Source: Salvator merianae
Taxonomy: Eukaryota; Chordata; Lepidosauria; Squamata; Teiidae
Assembly (NCBI GenBank): GCA_003586115.2
Contig: QVOM02000034.1
Span: 138,942,453 to 139,006,452 of the forward strand
DNA: 64,000 nucleotides
Direction: 5' to 3'
Shown: one piece after another, positions 23,762 to 36,268 of the stretch
How positions within the stretch are numbered: position 1 is the stretch's first letter
How the letters are laid out: every line of letters starts with the position of its first letter
Position numbers and translations under genes: made by a program
The notes under the pieces: generated by a model
Databases searched by the model: none
What the model was told of the DNA's origin: nothing
The model's input: the letters and a program-made list of their open reading frames with translations, nothing else

Positions 23762-24960
23762 AAAACAAAAGACAGTGGCTGGCGAAAGGGGATGGCCAGT
23801 TGCAGTGCAGGGAAAGAAGCTACTCTCAGCTCCTATTAGCCACTGCCATGTTATTTTATGTTAATCTCTCAATCGTGTTATTCTATGTATGTATGGTATG
23901 CATTCTATAGGCATGTTGGGTGAGAGGGAATGTGAGAATATTTGGAATAAGGCTGAGATGTCTCAAGATTTTATGGCATGCAATTCAAAGATACCAGATG
24001 ACTGAGTATTGTGTTACTAGTATGCTAAGCGATAAGGATACTACCATATTCTCCTGTAGGGCAGGGGGAAGTGGGAGAGCTAAAGTATAATTAGAGAAGG
24101 TTTTGAGAACCAAACTTCTTTTGTAATTGATAAGATTCTTTGCCATGGATGTCTGAATGAAAGATTATGCCCTTGTACTAGAGGAAGACTTTATTTTTTG
24201 CCTGAGTTTCTGACAGAGTCGCACAGCTACTCAGAATGAGTGGAAGCAGAATATACAGGTGATGGCTGCCTTGCCATTTTCAGTGATCCTAACAATGCAG
24301 GATCTCTACTAGCTTACACATTGACTCTGGATTCTAATAGTTCAGGGAGATAAAGGGTGGCAGTTAGATTCTGTCTCAGGCGAGAAGAACTGAGTCCCAA
24401 GGCTGAGTCTGGGAATGAAGGGAGGATACTAGAATGTTTAGAAATTAGCTTGTTAGCAGGGCCTGAATGGGAGGGAGTGCCTCATGGGGTATATAGCCTT
24501 GCAACTGCAACTATACAGCACAGTTTCTTCTCAGTAAACCAACATTTGCCTCTTGAGCAAAGATTTGCTCTGTTCCTTAGGGATGTGCTGAACAGCCATT
24601 CACCCTTCAGCAAACAACTGTAGAGGCAGATGACCATAAGAACCTTTAACCCACAGTCCCAGCTTTCTCTCTGAAAGCTTTAAGCAACTCCCAAGTAGGG
24701 AGTCACTCTAGGGGGTAAAGAAACTCACCTCTTTCTTGTAGCATGATCCACCAGTCTTTTAGCCCCCTCCATGAATAGAGCCATAGCACACTTTTCATAT
24801 ACCATTGCACATGCAACTTCACACGCAGCCATGCACGTGCACTGATGTTAATAAAAATGATTATTTTTTATGGAACATGGTACCTTTAAAGGATGCATTT
24901 TAAATTCTAAAAATATATAATAATAAATACACATCCATCCAAAGGTTTCAGTTCTCACCT
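23762..24960. other. No recognisable feature
   Basis: No gene, RNA or bounded repeat recognised. Confidence 0.4.
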
Positions 24961-25229
24961 CCATTGGCTTCATAATCTAGATAATGATATTTAGGACACC
25001 ACAGAGAAAGCCCTCGTCAGAATGGGTGGCGTAACTTTGTATGATTTTTGTATGCAGTTTAAAAATATGTTTATTTACACTACTGATGGCTGCAGGAAGG
25101 GGTACGATCTGGCACAGAGGGTGGAGCTGTGGCAGAATGGAACCTCTGCTCACGGTGGTGATATATTCAGTAGGACTATATGCTGGCCATTTGCAATCCT
25201 CCATGGTAGTGTCTGGGCAGAAGTTGCAC

Positions 25230-25811
25230 TCAGGGACTTCTTCCCTCTCTGTGCATCCACTGGGAGGAGGGGAACTCATCCTGCACAACTGCCCTGTTCT
25301 TCTTCACAGTACCACTTCTATCTCTCCGTTCAAGAGGTTTCTGGCTGCATAGCGGAGTACTCTTTGTGGATAGTGTAGTCATGTCTTGAGGAATGTCTTT
25401 GTTGTTCTCCTGACTGAGGGGCTGGAACCGGTTCTTAAGTTGTAAAGGTGCTGAATATTGCCTGATCTTCCTGCTTCTTTGGGTCACATGCTTCCATCCA
25501 TCAGCTTCTGCAGGTACAGCAAGATTTTCTTCTATTGCATCATTCCGAAGAGTTTCCTCAGCTCTATCGAGGAAGATCTCATCTTCCCTAATCAGCTTCA
25601 GTGTGGCCACTTTCTCCTCAAGATTTTTCACTCTTTCTTCCAGGAGAGACACAAGCTTGCATTTGTGGCAGGTGAAGTTTAGTTCCTCTTCCAGAAGGGA
25701 TGTAAACATGACGCAGACATTGCAGCTAACAAAATAGCTCTTCTTCTCTTCCATATTGTGCGGAGTCGTTTGATGTTTTTCTTTCTGGTTCACTGATAGT
25801 TGAGCAGCCAA
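25230..25811 (-). mobile_element. CR1-type LINE ORF1, open over 193 codons
   Basis: It begins at ATG 25811. A cysteine cluster (CNVC, then CHKC) is followed by a leucine-rich coiled coil (LEERVKNLEEKVATLKLIRE). Then come EIFLD, a WKHVTQRSRK block and LQLKNRF. That order of zinc-finger-like cysteines, coiled coil, then a W..VT.R...NRF segment is typical of ORF1 proteins of CR1-group LINEs. No ORF2 follows on the minus strand, so it is an isolated ORF1 piece. Its long open frame suggests relatively recent insertion or selection. Upstream (25890-25980) lies a repeat also found at 34982-35060. Confidence 0.6.
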
Positions 25812-25899
25812 CCTCCAGCAATCTTTCAGGTTGCAGTGACCTTCAACTTCATTGCAGTATGCACTAGGAGTATGCTATTTATGATACGCTGCTAAGTGT

Positions 25900-25975
25900 T
25901 TACACAGCGCGCGCCTTCAGGTGCGCGGGCCGCTCCTCTGAGTCACCAAATACAGGAAACTCCGCTCTCCTCAGA
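25900..25975. repeat. Repeat shared with 34982-35060
   Basis: GCTCCTCTGAGTCACCAA and CTCCTCAGACCATGTG here match CACTCCTCTGAGTCACCAA and CTCCCTCAGACTGTGTG there. It lies just upstream of the CR1-type ORF1, so it may be that element's 5' leader. Confidence 0.6.
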
Positions 25976-26169
25976 CCATGTGCTCACACCGTGTGCTCAC
26001 GCCGTGTGCTTCTTTTTTGTGTTCTTTTTTGATAGAAGAGAAGTTGATACCGTGTGCTTCTCTTTGTCCTCTTTCAAAAAAGCACCCTCCTTCTACTTCA
26101 ACCAAGCAGGAACTCCTTGGTTGGCATACAAGAAATTGGCATACAAGTCCAATTAATAAATAAATAAAT

Positions 26170-27172
26170 TTGAGGGCAAATGAGTAATATGTCACATTAA
26201 TTACTTTGGTGGATTAAGAATTTTGAGGGGGCAAAAAAATTGGGGAGGCTGCCCCCCTCTGCCCTCCCAGCTGTGGGCATGCCCATCAGTCATCATGCCC
26301 TATATGATTTGTCTGCAGGTGGGTTATCAAACAACTCCACCATCCATAAATTGCTTAGTTTTTCACCTATAATGTTGAGGATTAATGCAAGAATAAATAT
26401 TTATTTATATCTAAAAAATAATCCTGCCTTTTTATTTGCAGCAAATTTTCAGTTCATGTTATCATGTGCTCTCTCTTCTTAAAGGAAGCAGCTGTGGCAA
26501 TTGGATAAAATGCTATTCTTTAAAGGATCTGCTGGGAGAATCATCCCCCATAGTTCCATCTGTGAAATCCCAGAAATTGACACAACATGGAGAATGGAAG
26601 TGTAAGTGCTTCCATGCTGTCAGGGTTGGAAAAGGAAGTTCTATCTGGTCTTCAAGGCTGACATCAGTCCAGGATCATTAATCAGCCAAAACATGGAAGC
26701 AGATTTTGCCCTTTGATATGTAACTGAAGGTTTGAGACCATGTTGAGCCTGGGGATTTCCATTTGGCCTTTTCTTGGACTTCTTTTCCAGACAATGTACA
26801 CTACAATAACACACTGTTAACTACAGCACAAACAAAATTCACATTTTCATTTTGCTGTCGAAGCAAAAACGCATATTTTCACTTCATCGGTGAATCACAA
26901 CAGCGAAAAACTGCCCATGGGGGAAAACACAGCAAAAATATGAATATTCAGTTGAATACTCTGTTTTCGCATAGGGGGAGACTGGTTCATTTCAATCAAA
27001 TTCTGGAAATGTGAAAAACTGCATTTACAATTCAATGTGAATATCCACCAATACAAAATATTCAGTTGAATTTATGAATGTGGTTGTAATTTTGCACATC
27101 TCTACTGTTAACCATCTTCTTTGGTGGTTTCCTAAGCCAGGGCAGAACAATAACACCATCCCTAGATTTAGT
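26170..27172. other. No gene; probable old MITE fragments
   Basis: Contains AGGGGGCAAAAAAATTGGGG near 26228 and two copies of GAATATTCAGTTGAAT (near 26941 and, partly, 27056), which look like MITE remains. No coding region recognised. Confidence 0.35.
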
Positions 27173-28470
27173 GGGCCTGTTCGCACTTAGGAAAAGGTTA
27201 GGTTTGGGACACACGCTAGTATGCAGGATCCGTACTTCCGTCCAGCCCGAGTTCACCCGTAATTCCCCTACCCTCACCCGATGCTAACCGGAATCCAACT
27301 AGCGGTGGTCAAGAAGTTTGTAGTCTGCATCCCCACCAACGTGATCGGGCTCGGTTCCGGTGAGGTGCGTTCGCACCGCTTCCTGGTCGGAAATGGCGAG
27401 GGGGCGGAAACTGCATGGGCGCGCATGCGCACCAGTCACAGTCTGGAAACATGCCCGCATTGCGGACCGCTACTCGCAAATGGAGGTGGAATGCATTGCG
27501 GGGGCGTACCGGTTCCTCTCCAGAATCAGAGGCAATTACCGATCAGAAAGCAGCCCTCTGTTCGCAAACAGAGCGCTGTTTCCGAAAAACCCCTCCCCGG
27601 ACACCGAAAACGCCCCTTTTCTTTAATAGCCCAGTTTTCCTTAAAGCAGCAATGGCTGAAGCAGTGAAAGAAAAACAATATCCACTGTCCTTTTCCTGGT
27701 CCTTAGTAACTGTTGCTGCTCCAGCTGGGATTCTTTCTAAATTTTTCAGTAACTGCAAAAAGAAAATAGTCCTCCCACTGAAAGTGGGAATTAGGAAATA
27801 CTGCAGAAATGTTTCCAGAATTATGAAATACTGCACTGCCTGTCTTTTTTCTTGGGGCTGGATAACTTCCCTTGAGCTACTGAACACTCTGGCCCTTTTT
27901 GCACTTACCGTAGCAGAACGTTCTAATTAGCAGGTTTCAGGCCGGTGAAGTTGGAGTCTCTTGAGTGCTATACACACTTGCCAGCCAGGGAAATGACTCC
28001 AAGCTGATCAGCAGAGGGAGTAGTGCAGATGGGAATCCGCTAGACAGGAAATGAGGTCACAAATCATAGAGGCACGGATGCGAAGATAGGTCTAGTAATC
28101 CGAACCATAGAGTACTGCTTCAACGCTAGAGGGGCTCCTTTCGGAGCTGTCTTTGAAACGGCAGCCAGGCTGCAAAGCCCAAAGGGCAAACCGGGTTGCA
28201 AAGCAGCGGACCGTGCCTGCGCGGCTGCACCAGCCCCTCCCCGCCATCATTTTGAGCCAGGAAGCAGTGCGAAAGCTACTTCCCCGATCTGCACTTGATC
28301 TCACAGGTTGGAATCAAGACAGCAAATTACTTGTCTAGCCTTCCCCAGCTTCAGGTATGTATCAGGTGAGCCTCAGTGAGAATCGGGAGAGGCGCGCGCA
28401 CGTGGGAGTGTAAATGCTCCGTTTTTGCAAACGGCCAAGAACGGTCTACCACGGAAGTGCGAAAAGGGCC
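27173..28470. mobile_element. hAT-like composite element, GC-rich
   Basis: GGGCCTGTTCGCACTTAGG at 27173 and GGCCCTTTTTGCACTTACCG at 27891 are both matched in inverted form by GAAGTGCGAAAAGGGCC at 28454-28470. This suggests an inner element (27891-28470) and an outer or adjacent one. The body is CpG-rich (for example 27360-27600 and 28170-28400) without a recognised reading frame; frames of 128-171 codons here are chance GC products. No target duplication was found. Confidence 0.6.
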
Positions 28471-30400
28471 TCTGTTGGCTAGCTCTTTCAGGCAGCAGTG
28501 GCAGCTGAAGCAATTTGCAGGACAGTATGCTCAGTGGCCACTTGCTGGACCAACACAAGCATGTAGTTCTTACATATTTATAAAAGTGCTGATTTGCCTA
28601 AAAGCCAGGGCAGGCATTTAACTTTTAGACTAAAACAAGCATGCATTCAGGGGAGTTACCTTGCTTTGGTTTTAAGTTCATTTTCTGAGCCCTGTTTTAA
28701 CAGTAGAAATAAAGTAGCTTGGGGAAAAATAAGGCAAAAGAGGGAACCGCAGGCACACCCAGTGGAACATGGACAGTGCGTAGCAATGTGTTGATAGGCA
28801 CAGCACAGCCTTTCCATTTGGAAAATCAATTCTGGGGGAAGAATTTTTATTTTATAGCCCTTTCCCACTTCATAGATACATGGCTAAATATATGTGTAAC
28901 ATCACTCACATATCTAATTTGCCCTGCAGTTCTGGTAAGATATGAAGACCACATTGCCTGAAGAAAAAAATTCAGCAAGGGTCACTTTTGAGGAGGGATT
29001 CTAAAAAGGTGAAAAAAGATGTCTTCAGAAAGCATTCTGAGAGATAACAAGGGAAAAGCAGGATCTCTTTGAGGAGCAGAAAGCCTCTGGATGTCTGTGA
29101 ATATTTTTAGCTGATCAATGGAAGTTGCAGTCGTGAACATTTCAGGAAACAAAAGCACAGAGACGTATGAAGCTGTGCTGAGATTTTAATCCAAGGATAA
29201 GAAACTTGAAAGTGGCTAGGGCATCATGACCAAAGCTGTAAAAGCTTTTGCAAGTACAGCAAAGGATGGGGTGAAGGTCTCCAACAAAAGACAACAGGAG
29301 GCCTAAGAGGAGAAGACAAGACCTGGCATGTATTTGCTGGAAGACACAAGATATATTTGCAATAACGAAAAAGGCATAAAAAAGAGAGAGAAGTCAACTA
29401 TGAGGCTATGTGTCAGAATAGTATATGGAGATATATCAATGAAGAGGGAGAAGAAACTAAGGAAGGCAGGGGAGAAAGGCATGAAGTTCAGGATAAAGTG
29501 GATAAAGAAGCATACAGACATATATATCAGAGAAGTTGGACTTGTGGGACCCAATAGAGCATAAAAAATGTGGGATACAAAGGTAGAGCTGGATGTGATG
29601 AGTATGTCAATTCTGATAGTAACCTGAGAAGTGAAGTCACCCAATAATTGTGTATGTAGCTGTAACAGCAAATAACAGATCCCCAAGAGATATTGGAATT
29701 AGTGATCCTTGAAAGACTGTACAACATAGAGACTGCTAGAAGCACCTAGAAGGTTGCAGACAGTTGACTTCTCTTATGGTCGGGGGGAGAAGGGAGTTGT
29801 AAAACTAAAGATTACTTGTCTACATGCCCGGTGTGTTCATACCTAGAGGAAATTTCCATGGCTGCACCCACATAGGCACCCAGCTAACTTGGGAACTGGA
29901 TGTCCAAACATCTGGGCACCCTTGGCACTACACATTCACCTGCCTCCACCCACTACTGATCCCCAAGCCACCACAAACTCTGCAAGAAGCAACTTACCTT
30001 TAATCCTCTTCAAGTGACTCGCAAGGCAACTTTTAATGACTGTGTTGCCTCCCATGGGGATGCAGTCTTTGATTGTGAAAACAGTCACAATTTTGCTTTC
30101 TTTCTCCCATCAGGTTGGACTAAAATGAGCTTCCCTGCAGCCACAGATACATTTTGATCCTAAGCCGCTTCTTCTCCTTTGATGACTTTTATTGTAAGTA
30201 CTGATTAATCTTTTTTCCTTTTGTAAATCTGCCTGCAGCCTAAGCCTCAGATATTACCAAGGGAGAAAAGGCAAGCGAAGACTGATGATATAATTCCAGG
30301 AGGAAAAAGCAAAGGAAGAGAACAGCAACAACTGGAAAAGAGTGTGTGTGCATGCACACAAAGACACACAAAATTGGAAACATCAGAAGATTCAAAGAAA
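28471..30400. other. No recognisable gene
   Basis: Includes a purine-rich stretch (28970-29570). Reading frames such as 29303-29686 (minus) are low-complexity and unrecognised. Confidence 0.4.
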
Positions 30401-30403
30401 CAC

Positions 30404-30584
30404 TGCCCCTTTCTGCACTTGGCCTTATTGTAGATTATATCCCAGAATAGGGAGCGGCTATCTACATGCTAGTGCAGACTATGAAAGGTCTTGCCCAGGG
30501 CCTACCATAGTCTGCACTAGCATGCAGATGGCAGGTCCCTATTCTGAGATATAATCTGGAATAAGGCCAAGTGCAGAAAGGGCC
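30404..30584. mobile_element. Foldback hAT-like MITE
   Basis: Arms of about 80 bp (30404-30485 and 30505-30584) are near-perfect inverted copies: CCCTTTCTGCACTTGGCC at the left end and GGCCAAGTGCAGAAAGGG at the right. CACTG flanks both ends (30401-30405 and 30584-30588). The termini resemble those at 27891 and 28470. Confidence 0.8.
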
Positions 30585-30589
30585 ACTGT

Positions 30590-32500
30590 GTCAGAAACTT
30601 ACTTTGTGGGTAGTAGTTGCAAGAGACACTTAATATGTTTTCTATAAATTGTGCCACCAGGCAGCATGATATTTTGAAATCTTGAATTCAAAGTTGCAAC
30701 ATGCTGTATTTATACAATACTTCAAGTAATATGTTGCCTATTGCTGTCATGACAGGAGAGGGAACAGATGACCTGCCTTGCCCTCCATTGTTTTTGCATG
30801 ACAGCCTTGGAATAGTTCCCAGAGTCCATCTGTTCATGGGTGTAAACCTCAACTTTACCATGATCTCCATGATCATCAAAGTGTTGCCCACCTTGCGATA
30901 TACCCAAGTCTCTATGTTCTAAGGTCTCTCCAAGCACACTGTGTTACTGATACTGGGTAATTAACATATCTTTTCCTTCTGTTTTAAGATGAACTCCTCA
31001 GGCCTCATAGAAGAAAAGGGGGGGGGGGGAGCCTTAGGAAAAAAATCTGTTTTTCCCCTATTTTTTCATCTAAGTCTTGTCCCTAAAAATATTGAAGATT
31101 GTTGAGTTAATGCTTTTTTTGGATTGATGAATTGAATGTTTGAGAAAGGTATTCAAATATAAAAATGATTTTCTGATCTTGATTCATTCAAGAAGATTTT
31201 AGGAACTATGTAACCATCTGCAGAACAATGGTGACGGCCCCATATGGGGAAGTGGGTATCACTCCACCACACCCTGTGTAGCTCAGAGCTTGTGTCCATT
31301 CTTCCTTTCTCTTTCATGCATTTCAGTTCAAGGTTGGTTCATGTGTGCATAATCCACTATGTTCGGTGGGTTTGGTTTACAGAGAACTGCAGCCTAAACC
31401 ATGTCTCCCCTAACGTTCACTTTACCTATCCTAATGTACCTAGAAATAAATCTATAGCTGCACCTGCACTTTGTCTTCTAACCTGTCCCACCATGTCCTC
31501 ATGTTGAGTGGAGAAGGAAAGAATGTTGTCAGTATACCAAGGGCCCTCTCACAGATGAAATTTGTTCTAGACTCTGAAGGTATGCTGAAACTGGTTCTCC
31601 AATTTGTGACCACCTCCACTGGAGTCCCTAAAGCAGTTTCCATACAGTTCATGGAACCAGGCTAGTTGCTCCCCTAGAACTCAGTGTCTAGTTCTAGGCA
31701 CTCAGTAGAGCAGTGTCTAGGAGGCCATGCCCATCAGGGAATGCTCTACTCACACTGACGTTAACATTGGAGTGGTCCCTGGTGCAAAAACAATTCCCTG
31801 GAGATCATTCAAAGGGGAGGCCACTTTAAAACAGTCTCCAGAGCATTCCTGTTGGAGGTTAGGTCCATCATCCACCATGCAGATGGCTAGACCATCGCAA
31901 TGTCACGCAGAACCCAGAGTCATTTTGCTGGGCTCCAGAAACAGACTTAGAAATGAACCTTTTTTGAGTATACTGCAAAAAATCCACCTGGTCTGCAACT
32001 CTGGAGGCTGAGGGATTTCCATTCCTTAGCCTTTGGAGTTAGGCCAGACCAGACAGCCTTCATGTGGATGTCTGCCGGCATGGTCTCCATTGCCTCAAAC
32101 TTGATTCGGGCCAGGAAGTGAGCTCCATATTCTGCACTAGTGTGTGGCAAGCAGAAGCTCCCTCTGAGTCCTCCTAGCACACTCTGGTTCTGCAATCACT
32201 GTGATAAGAGGGACACAAAAGCAGGCAGAATCAATGCCACTTCCATGTTTCAACCCATGTTCACCCTACGCAGTGAGCAGCAGTGGTCTCATTCTGCCTT
32301 GAAGGGATTTGCGTTATTCCAAGAAAATAGAGTCAGCAGAAGCTAAAGCCCAAGTAATTTGCCCAAGGAGACATTTTGTGAAAACTAACTGTGCTCTCTT
32401 GAAGACAAAAAAAATAAAACCATTCTGAGTGTAGGGCAGTCTGAGAAAAAGGAGAATGATTAGACAAAGATGGAGAATGTAGACACAGAGTAGAAGAGCT
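30590..32500. other. No recognisable gene
   Basis: Several unrecognised frames of 60-94 codons on the plus strand (31244-32011). They could be upstream parts of the envelope-like locus at 32960-33970, but no landmark supports this. Confidence 0.35.
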
Positions 32501-32501
32501 A

Positions 32502-32800
32502 TAAACTCACAGAATAAGGTAGTTGGAAGGGATCACAAAGATCATCTAGTCTAACCCTTTGCAATGTTCAGGAAAGCAAATTAAATCATTGTTAAGCCAT
32601 AGCTGTCCATTCTCATCTTGAAAACCACCAGAGATGGAGAACCCACAACCTCCATAACTATATTCTTCCATTGTTGTACAGGTCTCACTATCAGGATTTT
32701 TTCCCCTGGGTTCAACAAGAATCTCGTAATCTACAACTTGTGCTCATTATTTCTAGTTCGAGTATCTGCAGCTCCTCTATGGAGAAAAAGAATTCTACAA
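32502..32800 (-). mobile_element. CR1 LINE 3' fragment
   Basis: Contains GTTGGAAGGGATCACAAAGA, CATCTAGTCTAACCC, CTGTCCATTCTCATCTTGAA, ACCACCAGAGATGGAGAACC and a LTCTCACTATCAGGA-type block (32685 on). This is the reverse complement of the CR1 3' region familiar from birds and reptiles. The coding part is absent except for a trace. Confidence 0.8.
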
Positions 32801-32959
32801 TAATGGTCAACCTATATAACCAGAAGTATAATAATGAAAATTTCCTACCACAACATGGAATGAATGGAGTTGCCTATAGAGTCATGAGCCAATTTAGAAA
32901 TCTCTAAGTCTTGCTGTACTTTAATTTTTCAAATTTATGTCCCACTCTACCTCAGCAAG

Positions 32960-33970
32960 GCCCATCAGGCTTTGAATGCTGAATATAGAGTTAGCCAACA
33001 GAGTTCTGCTTGCAAAACAAAAGTGAGAAATTCTGCCCTTAGAAGATGCAATCAATTGTTCTCTAATTTACCAGTCAGCCACTTGCAACAGCATTTTGTA
33101 CTTCAGTCAGCTGAGGAAAACAACTCCCTTCCATTTGAGATTGAATGGAACTCCACTGATGTCCCTCTAACTCCCATGGTTCCTGAACTGCAGTCTAAAC
33201 CCCATGTGTAGGTTGGTAACACTTTGTTTAAGTGGGACATTGATACTAGTGAATGCTCAAATAGTCTGCCTATATTGGTCACAGTTCTTTTGAGCTGTAC
33301 TGTCTTGAAAAGATGTTTCCTATATATTAGCAGTATGTTTGAGTGGCTTGGAACCAGTGGCAACCCTGAGAGAACCATTGGAAAGTTTTATACCAAGTAT
33401 GCCAGAGACCTTGCTAGCACTGTTTTGAATACAGCAGGAAGGAGTGGGGCTATTTGAACACTGTGGACAATGAGGTAGTTGCAAACAAACTGAAATTTGT
33501 GGGTAGCAAAATAGGAGACACAAACACTCAGGTTTCATCCAGCTTTCTGTATTTGGCACAAGGCCTGGATGTCCTAGGACATCCACTCCCACAATGGATT
33601 GGCCCAGGCAAAGATGTCACCTTAAACTTTGCTGAACATGTGCAGAGGGACACAGATGATTTGGTGGTGTCCCTCCAAATCACTTTTCCTTCACAGACCA
33701 TTAAAGCTGGTTTGATAAGGACTTTCCCCCAGAGGTCATTGGACTTCTGAAGGAGAAATATCCAGATTTGCCCCTGATGAAAGTAGTGTGTTCTAAGTGG
33801 AGAGATTTAATTTTAAGAGTGGTGATCAGGCATGAAACGGTACAGGGCACTATTGCAGTGCATCAAATCACACCCATGGGACTCCCAGTGACAGAAAGCA
33901 ATACTACTTTGATGCATGATGGCACTCACTTCTTTGATTTACAGAAATGTATTTTTGATGAACAGTGAAT
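32960..33970 (+). pseudogene. Broken endogenous retroviral envelope-like frame
   Basis: Frames at 32972-33211, 33224-33457, 33454-33750 and 33768-33968 join in order along one strand and show an ectodomain-like pattern. A hydrophobic and helical heptad region (about 33450-33590) is followed by a block with N-linked glycosylation-type sites (about 33880-33900). The overall pattern resembles envelope-like frames of endogenous retroviruses known from birds and reptiles. It has at least two frame changes and stops and no start in a good context. No gag or pol and no LTR pair were found around it. The resemblance is from memory, so the call is moderate at best. Confidence 0.4.
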
Positions 33971-34689
33971 TTAATGTTAGTTCAATGTTAGTACAATGTT
34001 TCAGTTAAATGATTATTGCTTCTGTCTTCAATCCATCATTCTAACACTCTTTTTCCTGGTCCTTTCCCCATTCCCATAGATAGGTCCCTAGGAAACCCTT
34101 GCTACTCTTATAACTGTGTGGAAGACTGCTTTAAACAACAGTTTCCTCTAAAGAATCTATTAAGGACACTTTTTAGGAAAATATGTACACCCTTCAAGAG
34201 TCAGCATTAACTGGGTTTTATCTGGAAGACAAACTTAACATTACTGAAAGGTTAAGGCAATTTCAGGCACTCCAGAATCAGGTGAAAAGATTATCAGAAT
34301 CTGAACAGATTCAAATAGTTTTTTCAGAAATCACACCAAACTAAGGCAACTGGGAGGAAACAGGTCATCAGTCATGTTGGGACACCCTGCTGGGCATATG
34401 GAGTCCAACTGCTGGGACAAATCTTCAACTTGGCTATCCATCCCATCATGGTCATCTTCATCTGTCAGTAGATCCTTCACCCCTGCAATGAGGAACAGAC
34501 ACCATACACTATCTTGCTATCTTGGCTTCAAGGGAAGAAACCTGTTCTCTGAGAGCCAGGAGCTCATTACACCAAGCACCCCCCCGTAATTCTGCCCAGC
34601 AGGCAGATAGTGATACATGTGACACTTGATGCAAAACACTGGAAAGTCACTCTCCTCCTTCTGGCTATCTATCTTCATTACTTTTAAAT

Positions 34690-34930
34690 CTTTATTTTAA
34701 AATTTTATTTTTGTTAATATTTACATTACTTCACTTTTGAAAATTATTAAATTTTTTATTTTAGTTTTTGTTATTATTTAGATTATTTTTCTTTTTGAAT
34801 TATTTATTTTGTTTTTGTTACTATTTATTTTACTTCTTAAATTAATTGACTACTTGTTTTCTTTTGTTACTATGTAAATTCATTAACATTTTAAAGTTAA
34901 TTTTACTTTTTGTTACAATTTATTTTAGTT
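34690..34930. repeat. Diverged AT-rich minisatellite
   Basis: A block beginning TTTTTGTTANTATTTA recurs at about 34707, 34765, 34813, 34863 and 34909, giving a unit of roughly 46-58 bp. Confidence 0.6.
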
Positions 34931-34981
34931 TTTTTAAAAAATCTATTTTTTTACTTTTTTTTTACTATGTATATTTCTCAT

Positions 34982-35060
34982 GCCATTAGATGCATGGGTC
35001 ACTCCTCTGAGTCACCAACAGCTGCAAGTCCCTTCTCCCTCAGACTGTGTGGTCAGTCTA
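34982..35060. repeat. Repeat shared with 25900-25975
   Basis: Second copy of the CTCCTCTGAGTCACCAA...CTCAGAC-TGTG repeat. Confidence 0.6.
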
Positions 35061-35289
35061 GTTTATAAAAAAAAAAGTCCCCACTAGCAGCTAAACCAGC
35101 CACACACCAAATATCAAACAGTCTCTCCAAAATCCAGAGGATCCACCTAAAAAACGTTTCAGAGCACTAGCAGTTGTTCCTCCAAATTCCTCTGCCAAAT
35201 TCCTGTTACTTTTCCTTAGTCTTGGGAGAGCAGCCTTCTTCCACTTGAGTACAGGGTTTTTTTTGGAAGACAATAGGGAGAGATATTAG

Positions 35290-36268
35290 TTTAATATTAG
35301 GCAAACCAGGAGTCTGGTCTAAAGAGTTGTGCATCACTCAGGTGATCAAACAACCAGGCTTAAGCAAATCAGAGAAATACCTAATAAAACAACTTTATTT
35401 CCTTTTACCTCTGCAGTCAGTCTTGGAGTAATCATTGTATAAACAATAAAACAGAATGAAATTACATTGAGTTGTATGCAAATGGCTCTAGAACACCTCA
35501 AACATTTACAAGACATTATAAATAACTCTTAAATAACATTTGCCATTTTCCCCACATGTTAAAGAGCTGCCTTGTATCTAAATGTAGCAAGGAAGTAGTT
35601 TTACATGTCTAACACCCAAGAAACCCCCTTCTCTGAAATTATGCTTCAGATTGGAGAATCTTCCTAACATTTACTAGCTCCAAAATATCTATGCCACAGG
35701 TTAACTATAGGACTACTTCAGTTAGAAGTATTCAAAATGTTTGTAACAGAAGTTTGTTTCTTTTACTTTTAGACCTTTCTTATTATTTGTATTCCACCTA
35801 GGTATTCTGCAGAATTTCAAGTAAAGCTTGTACTCTCTTCAAGATTTGTTATTATAAAACAATTCCTATCCCTTAAAGAAATGCCAAATCAGAGATGGAC
35901 AAAGTAAAGGCATTTTAGCTAAATGACAACTGATTATAAGAGGTTTCCTCTTGTATCCTTCTCCAACAAAGAACAGCATAAGCCATAGTTGTCTGAAGTT
36001 TCTGCTGCTATAGATCTTGATCATTTCTCAAAGGTCTGGGCACCAGAAGCCCAGAAACGAGACAAGCTCAGATTCACCCTTTTTTAGGCAGAATCTTGGA
36101 ACTCTATCTGCAAGACACCTCCCCACACCCTTGAGAATCCATTTATGAATTTATTTATTTTTTTAAAAAGGCAGTTTGGAATTAATAAAAAATAAAATTC
36201 CCAACATGATGCACATCAACAAATATACCTCAATCAAAGATGGTATAAATATGGGAACAAGAACTCAG
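35290..36268. other. LTR-like polyadenylation hairpin, otherwise unassigned
   Basis: On the minus strand AATAAAGTTGTTTTATT (35399-35383) resembles the R-region signal of the solo LTR at 41720-42079. LTR boundaries were not found. The rest is unrecognised AT-rich sequence. Confidence 0.35.

Noticed and set aside
27281..27930. Frames of 128 and 171 codons
   Set aside because: Lie within a GC-rich MITE-type element; no protein family recognised.
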